Origin: Alphaproteobacteria bacterium HGW-Alphaproteobacteria-1
Lineage (GTDB): Bacteria > Pseudomonadota > Alphaproteobacteria > Rhodobacterales > Rhodobacteraceae
NCBI GenBank assembly: GCA_002842985.1
Contig: PHEQ01000015.1
Location: forward strand, 1-64,000
Direction: 5' to 3'
Length of the DNA: 64,000 bases
A program made the position numbers and the translations under genes. Under the pieces are notes generated by a model. That model was not told the DNA's origin. It did not search any database and worked only from the letters and a program-made list of their open reading frames with translations. Of this stretch, positions 34,843 to 43,886 are shown in pieces. Position 1 is the first letter of the stretch. The number at the start of each line of letters is the position of its first letter.

Positions 34843-35868
34843 CTATTCCCATTCCAGTTCGGTAAAGGCCACCGTGGCGTTGCGCGCGTTATAGGCATCA
34901 AAAAGCGCCCATTGCGTCGCTTCGCCCGCCGCGATCTGAAGGACTGCCTCACCCAGCCGCGCGCCCGCGGAAATCGCCGCGCGCGTGTCACGCTCCAGCA
35001 CCGACAGATAACGCGCGGTGGCCAGACCGCCCTCGGGCCAGCCAAGGCTTGGCCCGCCATGCCCCGGCACCACGCGGGCAAAGCCGCGCCCCTGCAACCC
35101 GGCCAGCACCGCGCGCCAGCCGCGCAGGCTGCCATCGAGGGCGGGCAGATGAGTGTCAAACACCAGATCGCCCGCAAAAAGCGTGTCGGTGGACAGGTCA
35201 TGCACCGTGAGATCGGTGCCGGTATGGGCCATGGGCCATGCCTCCAGCAGCAGAACCCGCCCGCCAAGGTCGAGCTCCGCCCGCCCTGCGACCGGTGCCG
35301 TCACCACGGGAACCTGTGTGCCGATCATCGCGCCCTGCCCGATCTCACGCTCGAGGCTTTCCAGGTAGTTCTCGGCCCGGTCCGCCAGCGCGCGGTTGAA
35401 ATCCTCGTGTCCCCAGACCTGCGCCCCCGTGGCCACGAAGGGTGCTGCCCCGAAAACGTGATCGGGATGGATATGCGTCAGAATCACATGCGTGACGGGC
35501 AGATCGGTGTGCGCGCGAACCGCGCGCCACAGTGCCTCGCCCATCCAGGCCGCCGCGCCGGTGTCGATCACGGCCACCCCCTCGCGGCCCACCACAAAGC
35601 CCAGGTTGGACGCATCACCAAGGTTCTCTTGATCGGGTTCGGCGACCTGCCCCAGATGCACGAAGACCCCCGGCGCGATCTCGTCCACATCGAGCGCGGC
35701 ACCCAAGGGCGCGCAGCGCGCCTCCCCTGCCCCGTCGGGCGCGCGCGCCGCCAACGCGGCTACGCACGCGGCCTCTGTCGTCGCCTCATATCCCGGCAAG
35801 AGCACCTCGCGGCACGGGGCATCGCCCCCGACGCCTGCCAGACAAAGGGTAAGGATCGCCTCGAACAT
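34843..35868 (-). CDS. Metallo-beta-lactamase fold hydrolase of the quinoprotein relay type
   Basis: A 341-residue exported or membrane-linked hydrolase. The zinc motif is THIHPDHVFG (HxHxDH), with further ligand segments MAHTGTD, FAGDLVFDTH and VVPGHGG. The N-terminal region with paired cysteines (GGDAPCREVLLPGYEATTE, ARCAPLG) and the partner gene point to the quinoprotein relay system zinc metallohydrolase 2 group, which accompanies a SoxYZ-like carrier. A broken copy of such a carrier lies divergently 129 bp away. Its substrate is unknown. Confidence 0.85.
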   Translation of the reverse strand: MFEAILTLCLAGVGGDAPCREVLLPGYEATTEAACVAALAARAPDGAGEARCAPLGAALDVDEIAPGVFVHLGQVAEPDQENLGDASNLGFVVGREGVAVIDTGAAAWMGEALWRAVRAHTDLPVTHVILTHIHPDHVFGAAPFVATGAQVWGHEDFNRALADRAENYLESLEREIGQGAMIGTQVPVVTAPVAGRAELDLGGRVLLLEAWPMAHTGTDLTVHDLSTDTLFAGDLVFDTHLPALDGSLRGWRAVLAGLQGRGFARVVPGHGGPSLGWPEGGLATARYLSVLERDTRAAISAGARLGEAVLQIAAGEATQWALFDAYNARNATVAFTELEWE

Positions 35869-35997
35869 GGCCGCACTCCGGTTTGTCGCGCCTGACCCTC
35901 AGCCTACACGCGGATGTGTGCCACGCCAACTTTGGTCGGGCTTCGCGCACGGCCCGTTTCGTGATATAAGACTGGCGGAATATGAAGAGGAACCACC

Positions 35998-36724
35998 ATG
36001 CCCCGCGCCCTGATCCGCGCCACAGCCCTTGCCCTCATGCTCGGGACCGTCGCATATGCCGGCGAGGTGACGAACCCGCTGGAACCCAGCGAGATGTGGG
36101 AGATGCTGCGCGAGGATATCGTGGGGGATGCGGAAATCGCGGATGGCGCGGGCCTGCTGACGCTCGACGCGCCGTACCGCGCCCATGACGCGGCCACGGT
36201 GCCGATCCTGCTGCACCAGACCGACCCGGCGGCGACCATCCGCAAGGCCACCGTGGTGATCGACGAAAACCCCGCCCCGGTCGCCGCCGAACTCGGTTTT
36301 GGCAGCGCCATGTCCCCCATCGATTTCGAATTTCGGGTGCGGGTGAACCAATATTCCAACATCCGCGTGATCGCCGAGACCGAGGCAGGGCTTGCCATGA
36401 CCGGGCGCTTCGTCAAGGCCTCGGGCGGCTGCTCTGCACCGGCGAGCCGCCGAGGCACAGATCATGGTGCGCCATCCGAATTACTCGGGCCTGCAGCGCG
36501 ACCAGATCACCCAGCTTTTCATTCCCGCCCATTTCATCGACCATCTGGAGGTCTGGCAGGGCGATGATCTGCTCTTCACCATGGATGGCGGCATCTCGAT
36601 CTCGGAAAACCCGGTGTTCCGCTTTTCCTATGCCGACAACGGCGCACCTGCGCTGCGGGTGCTGGCAACCGATACGGACGGCAACAGGTTCGAACAGGTG
36701 CTGCCAAAGGGCGTGGGAAGTTAG
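35998..36724 (+). pseudogene. Frameshifted SoxYZ-like carrier of the quinoprotein relay system
   Basis: The SoxY-like part is intact: signal peptide (ATALALMLGTVAYA), NPLEPSEMWEMLREDIVGDA, then SGGCSAPA with the carrier Cys at residue 145. After about 36447 the original frame runs into unrelated sequence and stops at 36567. The SoxZ-like part (HPNYSGLQRDQITQLFIPAH, DLLFTMDGGISISENPVFRF) resumes in the +1 frame from about 36449 and ends at 36724. From memory, intact members have a longer linker here, so a small out-of-frame deletion is likely; a sequencing error is the alternative. No slippery sequence is visible. AGAGGAA precedes the ATG. Confidence 0.75.
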
Positions 36725-36930
36725 GCGGCGCCACAACCCGGCCCGCGCCAGACGCCGGTCTCGGGATCGAGCATGACGTGAAGCGTGCGCTCCAGCCTTG
36801 GAGGCACGCCGAACGTGCGGGCGTATTCCCGCAAGAACCGGGCCGGGCGTTCGTATCCGAACGCGCTCCCGGAGACCTTGCCGTTTGTGCTGCACAATGC
36901 AGCGCGGGCGCGCAAAAGGCGCAGCTCCTT
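36721..36930 (-). pseudogene. AraC-family regulator remnant (C-terminal HTH only)
   Basis: The minus-strand frame contains LRLLRARAAL, then SAFGYERPARFLREYARTFG and VPPRLER. This matches the second helix-turn-helix of AraC proteins (typically FGY..P..FSR.F....G.SP). The first HTH and the sensor domain are missing, and upstream residues look random. It is tail to tail with the frameshifted carrier gene (4-bp overlap), consistent with local decay of a quinoprotein locus. Confidence 0.5.
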
Positions 36931-37280
36931 CTGATTATTGCAGCGGTCGCGCGCCGGTGATCGCCGTCTTGACTGTTCGAAACAGGCCGAACCGCTCATG
37001 CCGGCCCGGTCCGTGCGGTCGCCCACGACGAACGGGCGGGCAAGATCCGGCTGGATCCGACGCGAGGCGTGGAAGATGCGCCTGGCCCACGTCAGTGGGG
37101 TAAGGGGAACGCTCGCCTCAGGCCGGGGTAATGCACCAACGCCCGGCCTGCACGCCGGAGCCGGGGGTCTTGCACGTCATGCAAGCGCAGCCTTGCACAA
37201 TCCATGGTTGACTGTCCCCGTCCATTTACCCCACCTTCGACCGCATCAACAAAAAACTCAGGGGCAAAACGAGGCAGCAC
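36931..37280. other. Intergenic region with two inverted repeats
   Basis: About 350 bp without a supported gene, upstream of the DoxX-like gene. It contains AGGCCGGG (37120-37127) pairing with CCCGGCCT (37142-37149), and CTTGCA-CGTCA-TGCAAG (37169-37185). The second looks like an operator and lies about 96 bp before the DoxX start. The left part may be the decayed upstream end of the AraC-like gene. Confidence 0.4.
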
Positions 37281-37676
37281 ATGCAACAGGCACTTATCCC
37301 GACCGTCGGCCTTTTGTGTCGGCTCTGGCTGGCGATTTTTTTCATGGCACATGTGAGCAGTTATCTCGCGCCGAAGACAGGCGGCGTGCTGTTCGGGTTT
37401 TCGGGCCACAGCGTGCTCACCGGAGCTGAGGTGCTCGATATGGGCGTGGCCGGACTTCTGGCACTGATCGCGCTCTGGTTGATGCTCGGGATCTACAGCC
37501 GGGTCATGGCGGTCCTCGGGATCGTGATATGCACCGCGACCGCGGCGCTCTTTCAGGAGCCCGTTTTCACCCTCGAACGCAACGTGGCATTTCTTTCAGT
37601 GGCGATCCTGGCCGTAACCGGCGGTGGGCGGCTGCGACTGCACGCGGGCGGCTGGCGACTGCGCGACATGCTCTGA
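37281..37676 (+). CDS. DoxX-like membrane protein
   Basis: A 131-residue inner-membrane protein with four predicted helices (about residues 8-26, 52-72, 74-92 and 97-113). The layout and the LCRLWLAIFFMAH start fit the DoxX/DoxD-like family, whose members are often tied to thiosulfate or quinone redox chemistry. That would suit the neighbouring quinoprotein relay remnants, but the assignment rests on topology more than motifs. GAGG precedes the ATG. Confidence 0.75.
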   Translation: MQQALIPTVGLLCRLWLAIFFMAHVSSYLAPKTGGVLFGFSGHSVLTGAEVLDMGVAGLLALIALWLMLGIYSRVMAVLGIVICTATAALFQEPVFTLERNVAFLSVAILAVTGGGRLRLHAGGWRLRDML

Positions 37677-37694
37677 CAAGAGGGCGGCGGCGGG

Positions 37695-39077
37695 TCACTC
37701 CGCCGCCTCGCTTTCGCGGGTCGTGCCCACCACACCGAGCGACTTGAGCTTGCGATGCAGCGCGCTGCGCTCCATGCCGACGAATTCCGCCGTGCGGCTG
37801 ATATTGCCGCCAAAGCGGTTGATCTGCGTCATCAGATATTCCCGCTCGAAGGCTTCGCGCGCCTCGCGCAGAGGCAGCATGGCCACCGCGCCCGAAATCA
37901 CGATGCGTCCCTGCTCCAGGGGCGCCGCGCTCTCGCCCGGCAATTCACTTGCGGAAATCGGCCCGCCGCTGTCGCCAAGGATGAGCACCCGCTCGATGAC
38001 ATTGCGCAACTGCCGCACGTTGCCGGGCCAAGTCATCGTTTGCAAAAGCGCCACCGCCTCTTCCGAGAGAGCGCGCAGCGGCAGGCCCTGCGTGGCATTC
38101 AGAAGCGCGATGAAATGCTCGGCCAGTCGCGGGATGTCCTCGCGCCGCTCGTCAAGCCCCGGCACCCGCACCGGCACCACGTTGAGCCGGTGATAGAGCT
38201 CGCGCCGGAACCGGCCGGCGGCAATCTCGGCCTCCAGATCGCGGCTGGTCGAGGAGATCACCCGCAGATCGACCTTGACCTTGGTGCTGCCGCCCGCCCT
38301 CAGAAAGGTCTGATCGACCAGCACCCGCAGGAGCTTGGATTGCGTGCCCTCGGGCAGGTCGGCCACCTCGTCGAGATAGATAACCCCGCCATTGGCCTCC
38401 TCCAGAAGCCCCGGAGTCACGCCCGTCTCGGGGCTTTCGCGGCCAAAGAGCACCTCCTCCATCCGCTCCGGCGCGACCGAGGCGCAGGTCACGGTGACAA
38501 AGGGGCAGTGGTTGCGCGTGGAATGGGCGTGGATATAGCGCGCCGCCAGTTCCTTGCCCGATCCGGCAGGACCGGTCAGCATCACGCGACCGTTGGATTT
38601 GGTGACCTTATCCAACTGGCCGAGGAGCGCGCGAAAGGCGGGGGAGTCGCCCAGCATCTCCGACGGGGCAGTCTCACGCCGCTTGAGCGCCTGATTCTCG
38701 CGGCGCAGGCGGCTTGTTTCCATGCCGCGCCGGATCACCACCATCAATTGATCAATATTGAAGGGCTTTTCGATGAAGTCATAGGCCCCCTGCTTGATCG
38801 CCGCGACGGCGATCTCGACATTGCCATGGCCCGAGATGATCACCACCGGCACATCGGGGTAATCGCGCTTGACCGCCTTGAGGATGTCGATGCCGTCCAT
38901 CTGGCTGTCCTTGAGCCAGATATCGAGGATCAAGAGGCCGGGTTGCTCGGCGCGGATGGCCGCCATCGCCTCGTCGGAATTGCCCGCCCGCCGCGTGGTA
39001 TAGCCCTCATCCTCGAGAATATCCGAAATCAGCTCGCGGATATCGCGCTCGTCATCGACAATCAGAATATCACTCAT
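37695..39077 (-). CDS. ntrX: Nitrogen regulation response regulator NtrX, lacking GAFTGA
   Basis: A 460-residue response regulator partnered with NtrY. The receiver has Asp8, Asp9, phospho-acceptor Asp52 and Lys104. The AAA+ domain has Walker A GPAGSGKE (169-176) and Walker B GVIYLDEVAD (231-240). A Fis-type HTH ends the protein (FGGNISRTAEFVGMERSALH). Where sigma-54 activators have GAFTGA, this protein reads LFGRESPETGVTPG, so the sigma-54 contact loop is missing and activation of sigma-70 polymerase or another mechanism is expected. It is the last gene of dusB-ntrBC-ntrYX. Confidence 0.95.
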   Translation of the reverse strand: MSDILIVDDERDIRELISDILEDEGYTTRRAGNSDEAMAAIRAEQPGLLILDIWLKDSQMDGIDILKAVKRDYPDVPVVIISGHGNVEIAVAAIKQGAYDFIEKPFNIDQLMVVIRRGMETSRLRRENQALKRRETAPSEMLGDSPAFRALLGQLDKVTKSNGRVMLTGPAGSGKELAARYIHAHSTRNHCPFVTVTCASVAPERMEEVLFGRESPETGVTPGLLEEANGGVIYLDEVADLPEGTQSKLLRVLVDQTFLRAGGSTKVKVDLRVISSTSRDLEAEIAAGRFRRELYHRLNVVPVRVPGLDERREDIPRLAEHFIALLNATQGLPLRALSEEAVALLQTMTWPGNVRQLRNVIERVLILGDSGGPISASELPGESAAPLEQGRIVISGAVAMLPLREAREAFEREYLMTQINRFGGNISRTAEFVGMERSALHRKLKSLGVVGTTRESEAAE

Positions 39078-39086
39078 GGGTCCCCC

Positions 39087-41351
39087 TCACTCGGCCGCTC
39101 GGGCCTCACCTGTCGTATCGGTCACTGACATCAGCGGCAGCCGCACGACCGCGCACGCACCCGCCATCGCCCCCGGCGAAAACGGCTCGGCATCCTCAAG
39201 CACGAGCGTGCCGCCATGCTCCTCGATGATCTTCTTGACGATGGGCAGGCCAAGGCCGGTGCCCTTGTCGCGCGTGGTGACATAGGGCTCGAAAAGCCGC
39301 GCGCGATCTTCTGGCAGGCCGATGCCGTTGTCGGAGATGGCGATGACGGCCTGGCCGTCCTCCTCGCCGCTCTCGATGCGGATCGTCGGCACGTGGCCTT
39401 CGGGCGCGCCCTTTTCCCGAAGGCTCTCTATCGCCTCGCCCGCGTTCTTGATCAGGTTGGTCAGCGCCTGGCCGATCATTGCCGGATCAATCCGCGCCGC
39501 AAGCGGCCCCTCGTCGAGTGCCAGTTCAAAACTTACATCGGGTTGGCCCGCTTCTTGCAACAGCACCGCGTCGCGCAGCACTTTGCTCAGGCTCTCGGAG
39601 CGCGTCTGGGGCTCCGGCATCCGGGCGAACTTGGAAAACTCGTCGACGATCCGGCGCAGGTCATTGGTCTGGCGCACCACCACATCGGTCAACTCCTCGA
39701 GCTTCGCCGCCTCCTCCTCTGGCAATTGGCGGGCGAACTTGCGCTTGATGCGTTCGGCACTCAGCGAAATCGGCGTGAGCGGGTTCTTGATCTCGTGCGC
39801 GATGCGCCGCGCCACGTCGCCCCAGGCAGCCATGCGCTGCGCGCTCACCAGATCGGTCACATCGTCGAAGGCCACCACAAAGCCCTCGCGCTGCCCGCCC
39901 TCGGTGTGGCGGGTGGACATGCGCACCAGCAGGTTCTCCTGCCGCCGCCCGCGGGTGACGCGGATTTCCTCCTGGACAAAGCCGCCGGGGCTTTGCATCA
40001 GCCGGTCGAACAGCGGCCCGAACTCGGGCACCGCCATCGAGAGCGCCAGCGATTGCTGATCCTCCTGCCAGTCGAGCAGACGTTCGGCGGCGCGATTGAC
40101 GAAGGTCACGCGCCCCTTGGCATCAAGCCCCACCACGCCCGACGACACCGACCCCAGCACCGAATCAAACAGCCGCCGCCGCCGCTCGATCTGCCTTGTA
40201 TTGGCCAAAAGCCGGTCGCGCTGGCCCTTCAACTGCCGGGTCATCTGGTTGAAATACCGGCTGAGCAGGGCAATCTCGTCATCACCCTCCTCCTCGCGCA
40301 CCTGCGTGTCCAGATCGCCCTCGCCCACCCGTTGCGCTGCCGACGTCAACCGCCCCACGGGCCGCGACAGACGTTCCGCGAACCACATCCCAAGCCAGAT
40401 CGCGGCAAGGATGAGAATGACGGCGAACCCGAAATAGACCAGTCCGAACTCGAACAGAACACGGCCCCGCTCGCTCTCTCGCTGCTTGTAGAAGGTGGCA
40501 GTTTCCTGGGTGTCGTCGAGCAGGTTGAGGATCGCGCCATCCACAGTGCGGCTTACATAAAGCAGCCGGTCGGGAAAGGCGTCAAGCGGCAGGAGCGCGC
40601 GAAACTCGTTATTGTCCCAGTCGCGGATCACCACGACACCTGTCTCGCGCGCCTGCGCGATCTCTTCGGGACCCGGGCGCTCGTAATCGAAGAGGTACGA
40701 GCGCTCGCCGCGCGCGCGAATCTCGCCCGTGCCGTCGATCACGAAGGCCTCCTTGAGGCCGCGCTGGATCTCGCGCTGCCCCGAGGACAGAACCTGTCTT
40801 ATATCGCCATCGCCCATGAAAGCCGTGGCGCGCCGTGTGGCGTCGATCACCCGCGCCAGGACCTGCGCATCGGCCACCAGATCGCGACGGTGTTCCTCTT
40901 CATAGGCCTGTGCGGCGGCCACGGAGCTATCGACCACGCGCCCGACCCGCTCGGAAAACCACGCCTCCAGCCCCATGTTGATCGACAGCATCGCAAAGAC
41001 TGCGACCGAAATCGTCGGCAAGAGCGCCATGAGCGCAAAGACGCCGGTCAGCCGCAGGTGCAGCCGTGACCCCGCCGAGCGCGAGCGCCGCGCGGCCACC
41101 ATCCGCGCCACCCGTTGCAGCACCAGCCCCGCAACCAGCAGCACATAGACCATATCCGCCAGAAGCACGAGCCGCAGCAGGTCAGACCCGCTGCCCCGGT
41201 CGAGCGGCCCCATCACCAGATAGGTCAGCACCGCCAGCACCGGGCCAAGCAGCACAAGGCCAAGCGCGCCCCAGCCCCTCAGTCTGCGCAACCGTGCGAA
41301 GCCGAAGACGCCGCGCACCGGTCCGTTCACATCGCGTGTCTGTGTTGCCAC
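39087..41351 (-). CDS. ntrY: Sensor histidine kinase NtrY
   Basis: Membrane sensor of the NtrY/NtrX pair. About 754 residues: N-terminal membrane helices, a periplasmic region, a further helix near LVYFGFAVILILAAIWLGMW, then HAMP (LSRPVGRLTSAAQRVGEGDL), a PAS domain (RRRLFDSVLGSVSSGVVGLD), the H-box AHEIKNPLTPIS with the phospho-His near residue 518, and ATPase N and G boxes (NLIKNAGEA, DNGIGLP, GTGLGLPIV). The start is uncertain. I chose GTG 41351; the frame extends to a GTG at 41435 but lacks a ribosome site there. Confidence 0.93.
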   Translation of the reverse strand: MATQTRDVNGPVRGVFGFARLRRLRGWGALGLVLLGPVLAVLTYLVMGPLDRGSGSDLLRLVLLADMVYVLLVAGLVLQRVARMVAARRSRSAGSRLHLRLTGVFALMALLPTISVAVFAMLSINMGLEAWFSERVGRVVDSSVAAAQAYEEEHRRDLVADAQVLARVIDATRRATAFMGDGDIRQVLSSGQREIQRGLKEAFVIDGTGEIRARGERSYLFDYERPGPEEIAQARETGVVVIRDWDNNEFRALLPLDAFPDRLLYVSRTVDGAILNLLDDTQETATFYKQRESERGRVLFEFGLVYFGFAVILILAAIWLGMWFAERLSRPVGRLTSAAQRVGEGDLDTQVREEEGDDEIALLSRYFNQMTRQLKGQRDRLLANTRQIERRRRLFDSVLGSVSSGVVGLDAKGRVTFVNRAAERLLDWQEDQQSLALSMAVPEFGPLFDRLMQSPGGFVQEEIRVTRGRRQENLLVRMSTRHTEGGQREGFVVAFDDVTDLVSAQRMAAWGDVARRIAHEIKNPLTPISLSAERIKRKFARQLPEEEAAKLEELTDVVVRQTNDLRRIVDEFSKFARMPEPQTRSESLSKVLRDAVLLQEAGQPDVSFELALDEGPLAARIDPAMIGQALTNLIKNAGEAIESLREKGAPEGHVPTIRIESGEEDGQAVIAISDNGIGLPEDRARLFEPYVTTRDKGTGLGLPIVKKIIEEHGGTLVLEDAEPFSPGAMAGACAVVRLPLMSVTDTTGEARAAE

Positions 41352-41450
41352 GCCGCCCCCCGGCTCAAGTTGTGGGGACCACTGCCACCACCCCAACATG
41401 CAGACAACAAGCGCGCCATTCGCCCTCATCGCCACAGTGCTGTTGCAGTT

Positions 41451-42812
41451 TTACATCAACTTGCGGCGGCGTGTCACGCGAATATCCAGATCGGTCATTT
41501 TCTTTCGCAGCGTATTCCGGTTGATCCCCAGAAGCTCGGCGCAGCGGATCTGATTGCCCCCCGTCGCCTCGAGCGCGATCTCGATCAGCGGGCCTTCCAC
41601 CTCGCGCAGGATCCGCGCGTGCAGGCCCGAGGGCGGCAACTCTCCGCCGTGCAGATCGAAGTAGCGTTGCAGATGAGCGCCCACCGAGCCGCTCAGGGTC
41701 TCGCCCCGACCGGGCCGCATCACCGGTTCGGCCTTGGGTTGTGTACCAATGACGGCGGCAATCTCGGCACGCCCGATCACCTCGGCCTGCGCCGTGAGCG
41801 CCAGCCGCCGCATGGCGTTTTCCAACTGCCGCACGTTGCCCGGCCAGCCATACGCGCGCATCAGCTCCACCGCCTCCTCCGACAGCCGCCGCTCGGGCAT
41901 GCCGGGCCGGTCCTCGCGCGCCAGGAAATGCGTGGCGAGGATCGGGATATCCTCGATCCGGTCACGCAGGGCGGGCACGTCGATCACCACCCCGCTCAGC
42001 CGGTAATAGAAGTCCTCACGCAAGGCCCCCGCCTCCAGCGCCTGGGCCGGCGGCACGCGGCTTGTCGCCATGAACCGCGGCGCGCTCTCGCCCGGTGCCT
42101 CCATCATGCGCACCACCCGGCCCTGGATCTCGGGCGACAGATCGCTTACCTCGTCCAGCACCAGCGTGCCCCCGCGCACCCGCGCCATGACCTGCGCCGG
42201 GCCGTCGATATCGTGCAGATCCGTCCCCGTGACAGTCACGAAAGGCAGGCTGCGCCGGTCCGAGTAATCATGCACCGCACGCGCCACCAACGACTTGCCG
42301 GTGCCCGATTCACCGCAGATCATCACCGGCAGATCGGCATGCATCACCTGCGCCACCACCTTGTAGAGCGCCTGCATCGCCGCGCTGCGGCCAATAAGCG
42401 GCAGGTTCTCGGGCCGTTCCTCAGGCGCCTCGCGCGCCGTCTTGCGCTCGCGCGCGGCCAATGCGCGGGCGGTGCGCTTCATCAGGTCCGGCAGGTCGAA
42501 CGGCTTGGGCAGATAGTCGAACGCCTCCGCCTCGGCGGCCTTGATCGCGGTCATGATCGTGTTTTGCGCCGAGATCACGATCACCGGCAGGCCGGGCCGA
42601 TCCTGCGCGATCTTGGGCAGCATCTCGAGCCCGTTGCCATCGGGCATCATCACGTCCGAGATCACCACATCGCCGCGCCCCTCGGCCACCCACCGCATCA
42701 GCGTGGTCAGCGAAGAGGTGGCATGAACCTTGCAGCCAGCCCGCGTCAGCGCCTGCGTCAGAACCGTGCGGATCGTGCGGTCGTCATCGGCGACCAGAAC
42801 CGTGCCATCCAT
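41451..42812 (-). CDS. ntrC: Nitrogen regulation response regulator NtrC, lacking GAFTGA
   Basis: Response regulator of nitrogen status. 453 residues: receiver with Asp53 and Lys103, AAA+ domain with Walker A GESGTGKS (167-174) and Walker [12 protein letters not shown] (214-224), and a Fis-type HTH ([20 protein letters not shown]). The segment between the Walker motifs is shortened and has no GAFTGA. R. capsulatus NtrC has the same gap and activates sigma-70 polymerase, so the same mechanism is likely here. It lies 3 bp downstream of ntrB. Confidence 0.96.
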   Translation of the reverse strand: MDGTVLVADDDRTIRTVLTQALTRAGCKVHATSSLTTLMRWVAEGRGDVVISDVMMPDGNGLEMLPKIAQDRPGLPVIVISAQNTIMTAIKAAEAEAFDYLPKPFDLPDLMKRTARALAARERKTAREAPEERPENLPLIGRSAAMQALYKVVAQVMHADLPVMICGESGTGKSLVARAVHDYSDRRSLPFVTVTGTDLHDIDGPAQVMARVRGGTLVLDEVSDLSPEIQGRVVRMMEAPGESAPRFMATSRVPPAQALEAGALREDFYYRLSGVVIDVPALRDRIEDIPILATHFLAREDRPGMPERRLSEEAVELMRAYGWPGNVRQLENAMRRLALTAQAEVIGRAEIAAVIGTQPKAEPVMRPGRGETLSGSVGAHLQRYFDLHGGELPPSGLHARILREVEGPLIEIALEATGGNQIRCAELLGINRNTLRKKMTDLDIRVTRRRKLM

Positions 42813-42815
42813 GTC

Positions 42816-43886
42816 TCAGCCCTCCTTGTCCTGCGCATCCGCGCGTTGCAGCGATATGCGGAACACCGTGCGCCCTGGCACCGAGTCGACCGAAATCCAG
42901 CCGCCATGATCCGAGACGATCTTGGCCGCCAGAGCCAGCCCCAGGCCGGTGCCGTTCTCGCGCCCCGACACGAAGGGCTCGAACACATCGCTTGCGATCT
43001 CGGGCGGCAGGCCGGGCCCGTCATCGATCACCTCAAGATGCAGCGGCAGCGCCCGCGCATCGCCGCCGCGCCGCACCCGCAACGCGGCATCGTAATGGGT
43101 GCGCAGCCGGATCGTGCCGTTGCCGCCCCTTGCCGCCTCGGCGGCATTCTTCAGAAGGTTGAGCACCACCTGCACAAGCTGGTCCCCGTCGCCAAGCGCA
43201 GGCGGCAGCGAGGGGTCATAGTCCTCGACAAAGCGCATCCCCCCGGCGAAACCCAGCATCGCCGAGCGCCGCGCCCGGTCAAGCACGTCATGCAGGTTGA
43301 CCGCGTGCAGGACCGGCGCGCCGACATTGCCGAACTGCTCGACCCGCTCCAGAAGCGCCACGATGCGGCGACTCTCGCTCACGATCAGGTCAGTCAATTC
43401 CCGATCCTCCGCCGTGAGCGTCATCGACAGAAGCTGCGCCGCCCCGGTGATCCCCGCCAGCGGGTTCTTGATCTCGTGCGCCAGCATCTCGGCCATGCCG
43501 ATGGCCGAGCGCGCGGCGGATTTGACGGTGCTGTTCTGCCCCACGCGCCCGGCCATTTCGCGCGGCGCGATCAGCATCAGCATCCGCCCCGGCGCGCCCG
43601 CCAGCGGCGCCACCTGAAGCGAGCACAACACAGGCGGTCGCGCGCCCGTGCCCACATCCACATCGTTGACGAAGAGCGGCGCGCCGCTTTCCCGCGCGCG
43701 GGTGAACGCCGCCTCGAGCGGCGCATCGACCATCAGCCGCGACCAGACCGGCGCGCCCACCAGCGTGCGCGCCGAGCCCAGCAAAAACCCCTCCGCCGCC
43801 GGGTTGAGCCGCGCGATCCGGTCCACGGCGTCGATGACCAGCGCGGGCACCGGCAGCGAAGCCCAGAGCGGCTCGTCCGCGCTCAT
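42816..43886 (-). CDS. ntrB: Nitrogen sensor histidine kinase NtrB
   Basis: Cytoplasmic kinase/phosphatase that controls NtrC and, in relatives, receives PII signals. 356 residues: a PAS-like N-terminal domain, H-box LAHEIKNPLAGI with the phospho-His at 137, N-box NLLKNAAEAA, and G-boxes DDGPGLPPE and GTGLGLALA. No membrane segment is present. The ATG at 43886 overlaps the dusB stop as ATGA; an in-frame ATG at 43895 is less favoured. Confidence 0.95.
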   Translation of the reverse strand: MSADEPLWASLPVPALVIDAVDRIARLNPAAEGFLLGSARTLVGAPVWSRLMVDAPLEAAFTRARESGAPLFVNDVDVGTGARPPVLCSLQVAPLAGAPGRMLMLIAPREMAGRVGQNSTVKSAARSAIGMAEMLAHEIKNPLAGITGAAQLLSMTLTAEDRELTDLIVSESRRIVALLERVEQFGNVGAPVLHAVNLHDVLDRARRSAMLGFAGGMRFVEDYDPSLPPALGDGDQLVQVVLNLLKNAAEAARGGNGTIRLRTHYDAALRVRRGGDARALPLHLEVIDDGPGLPPEIASDVFEPFVSGRENGTGLGLALAAKIVSDHGGWISVDSVPGRTVFRISLQRADAQDKEG

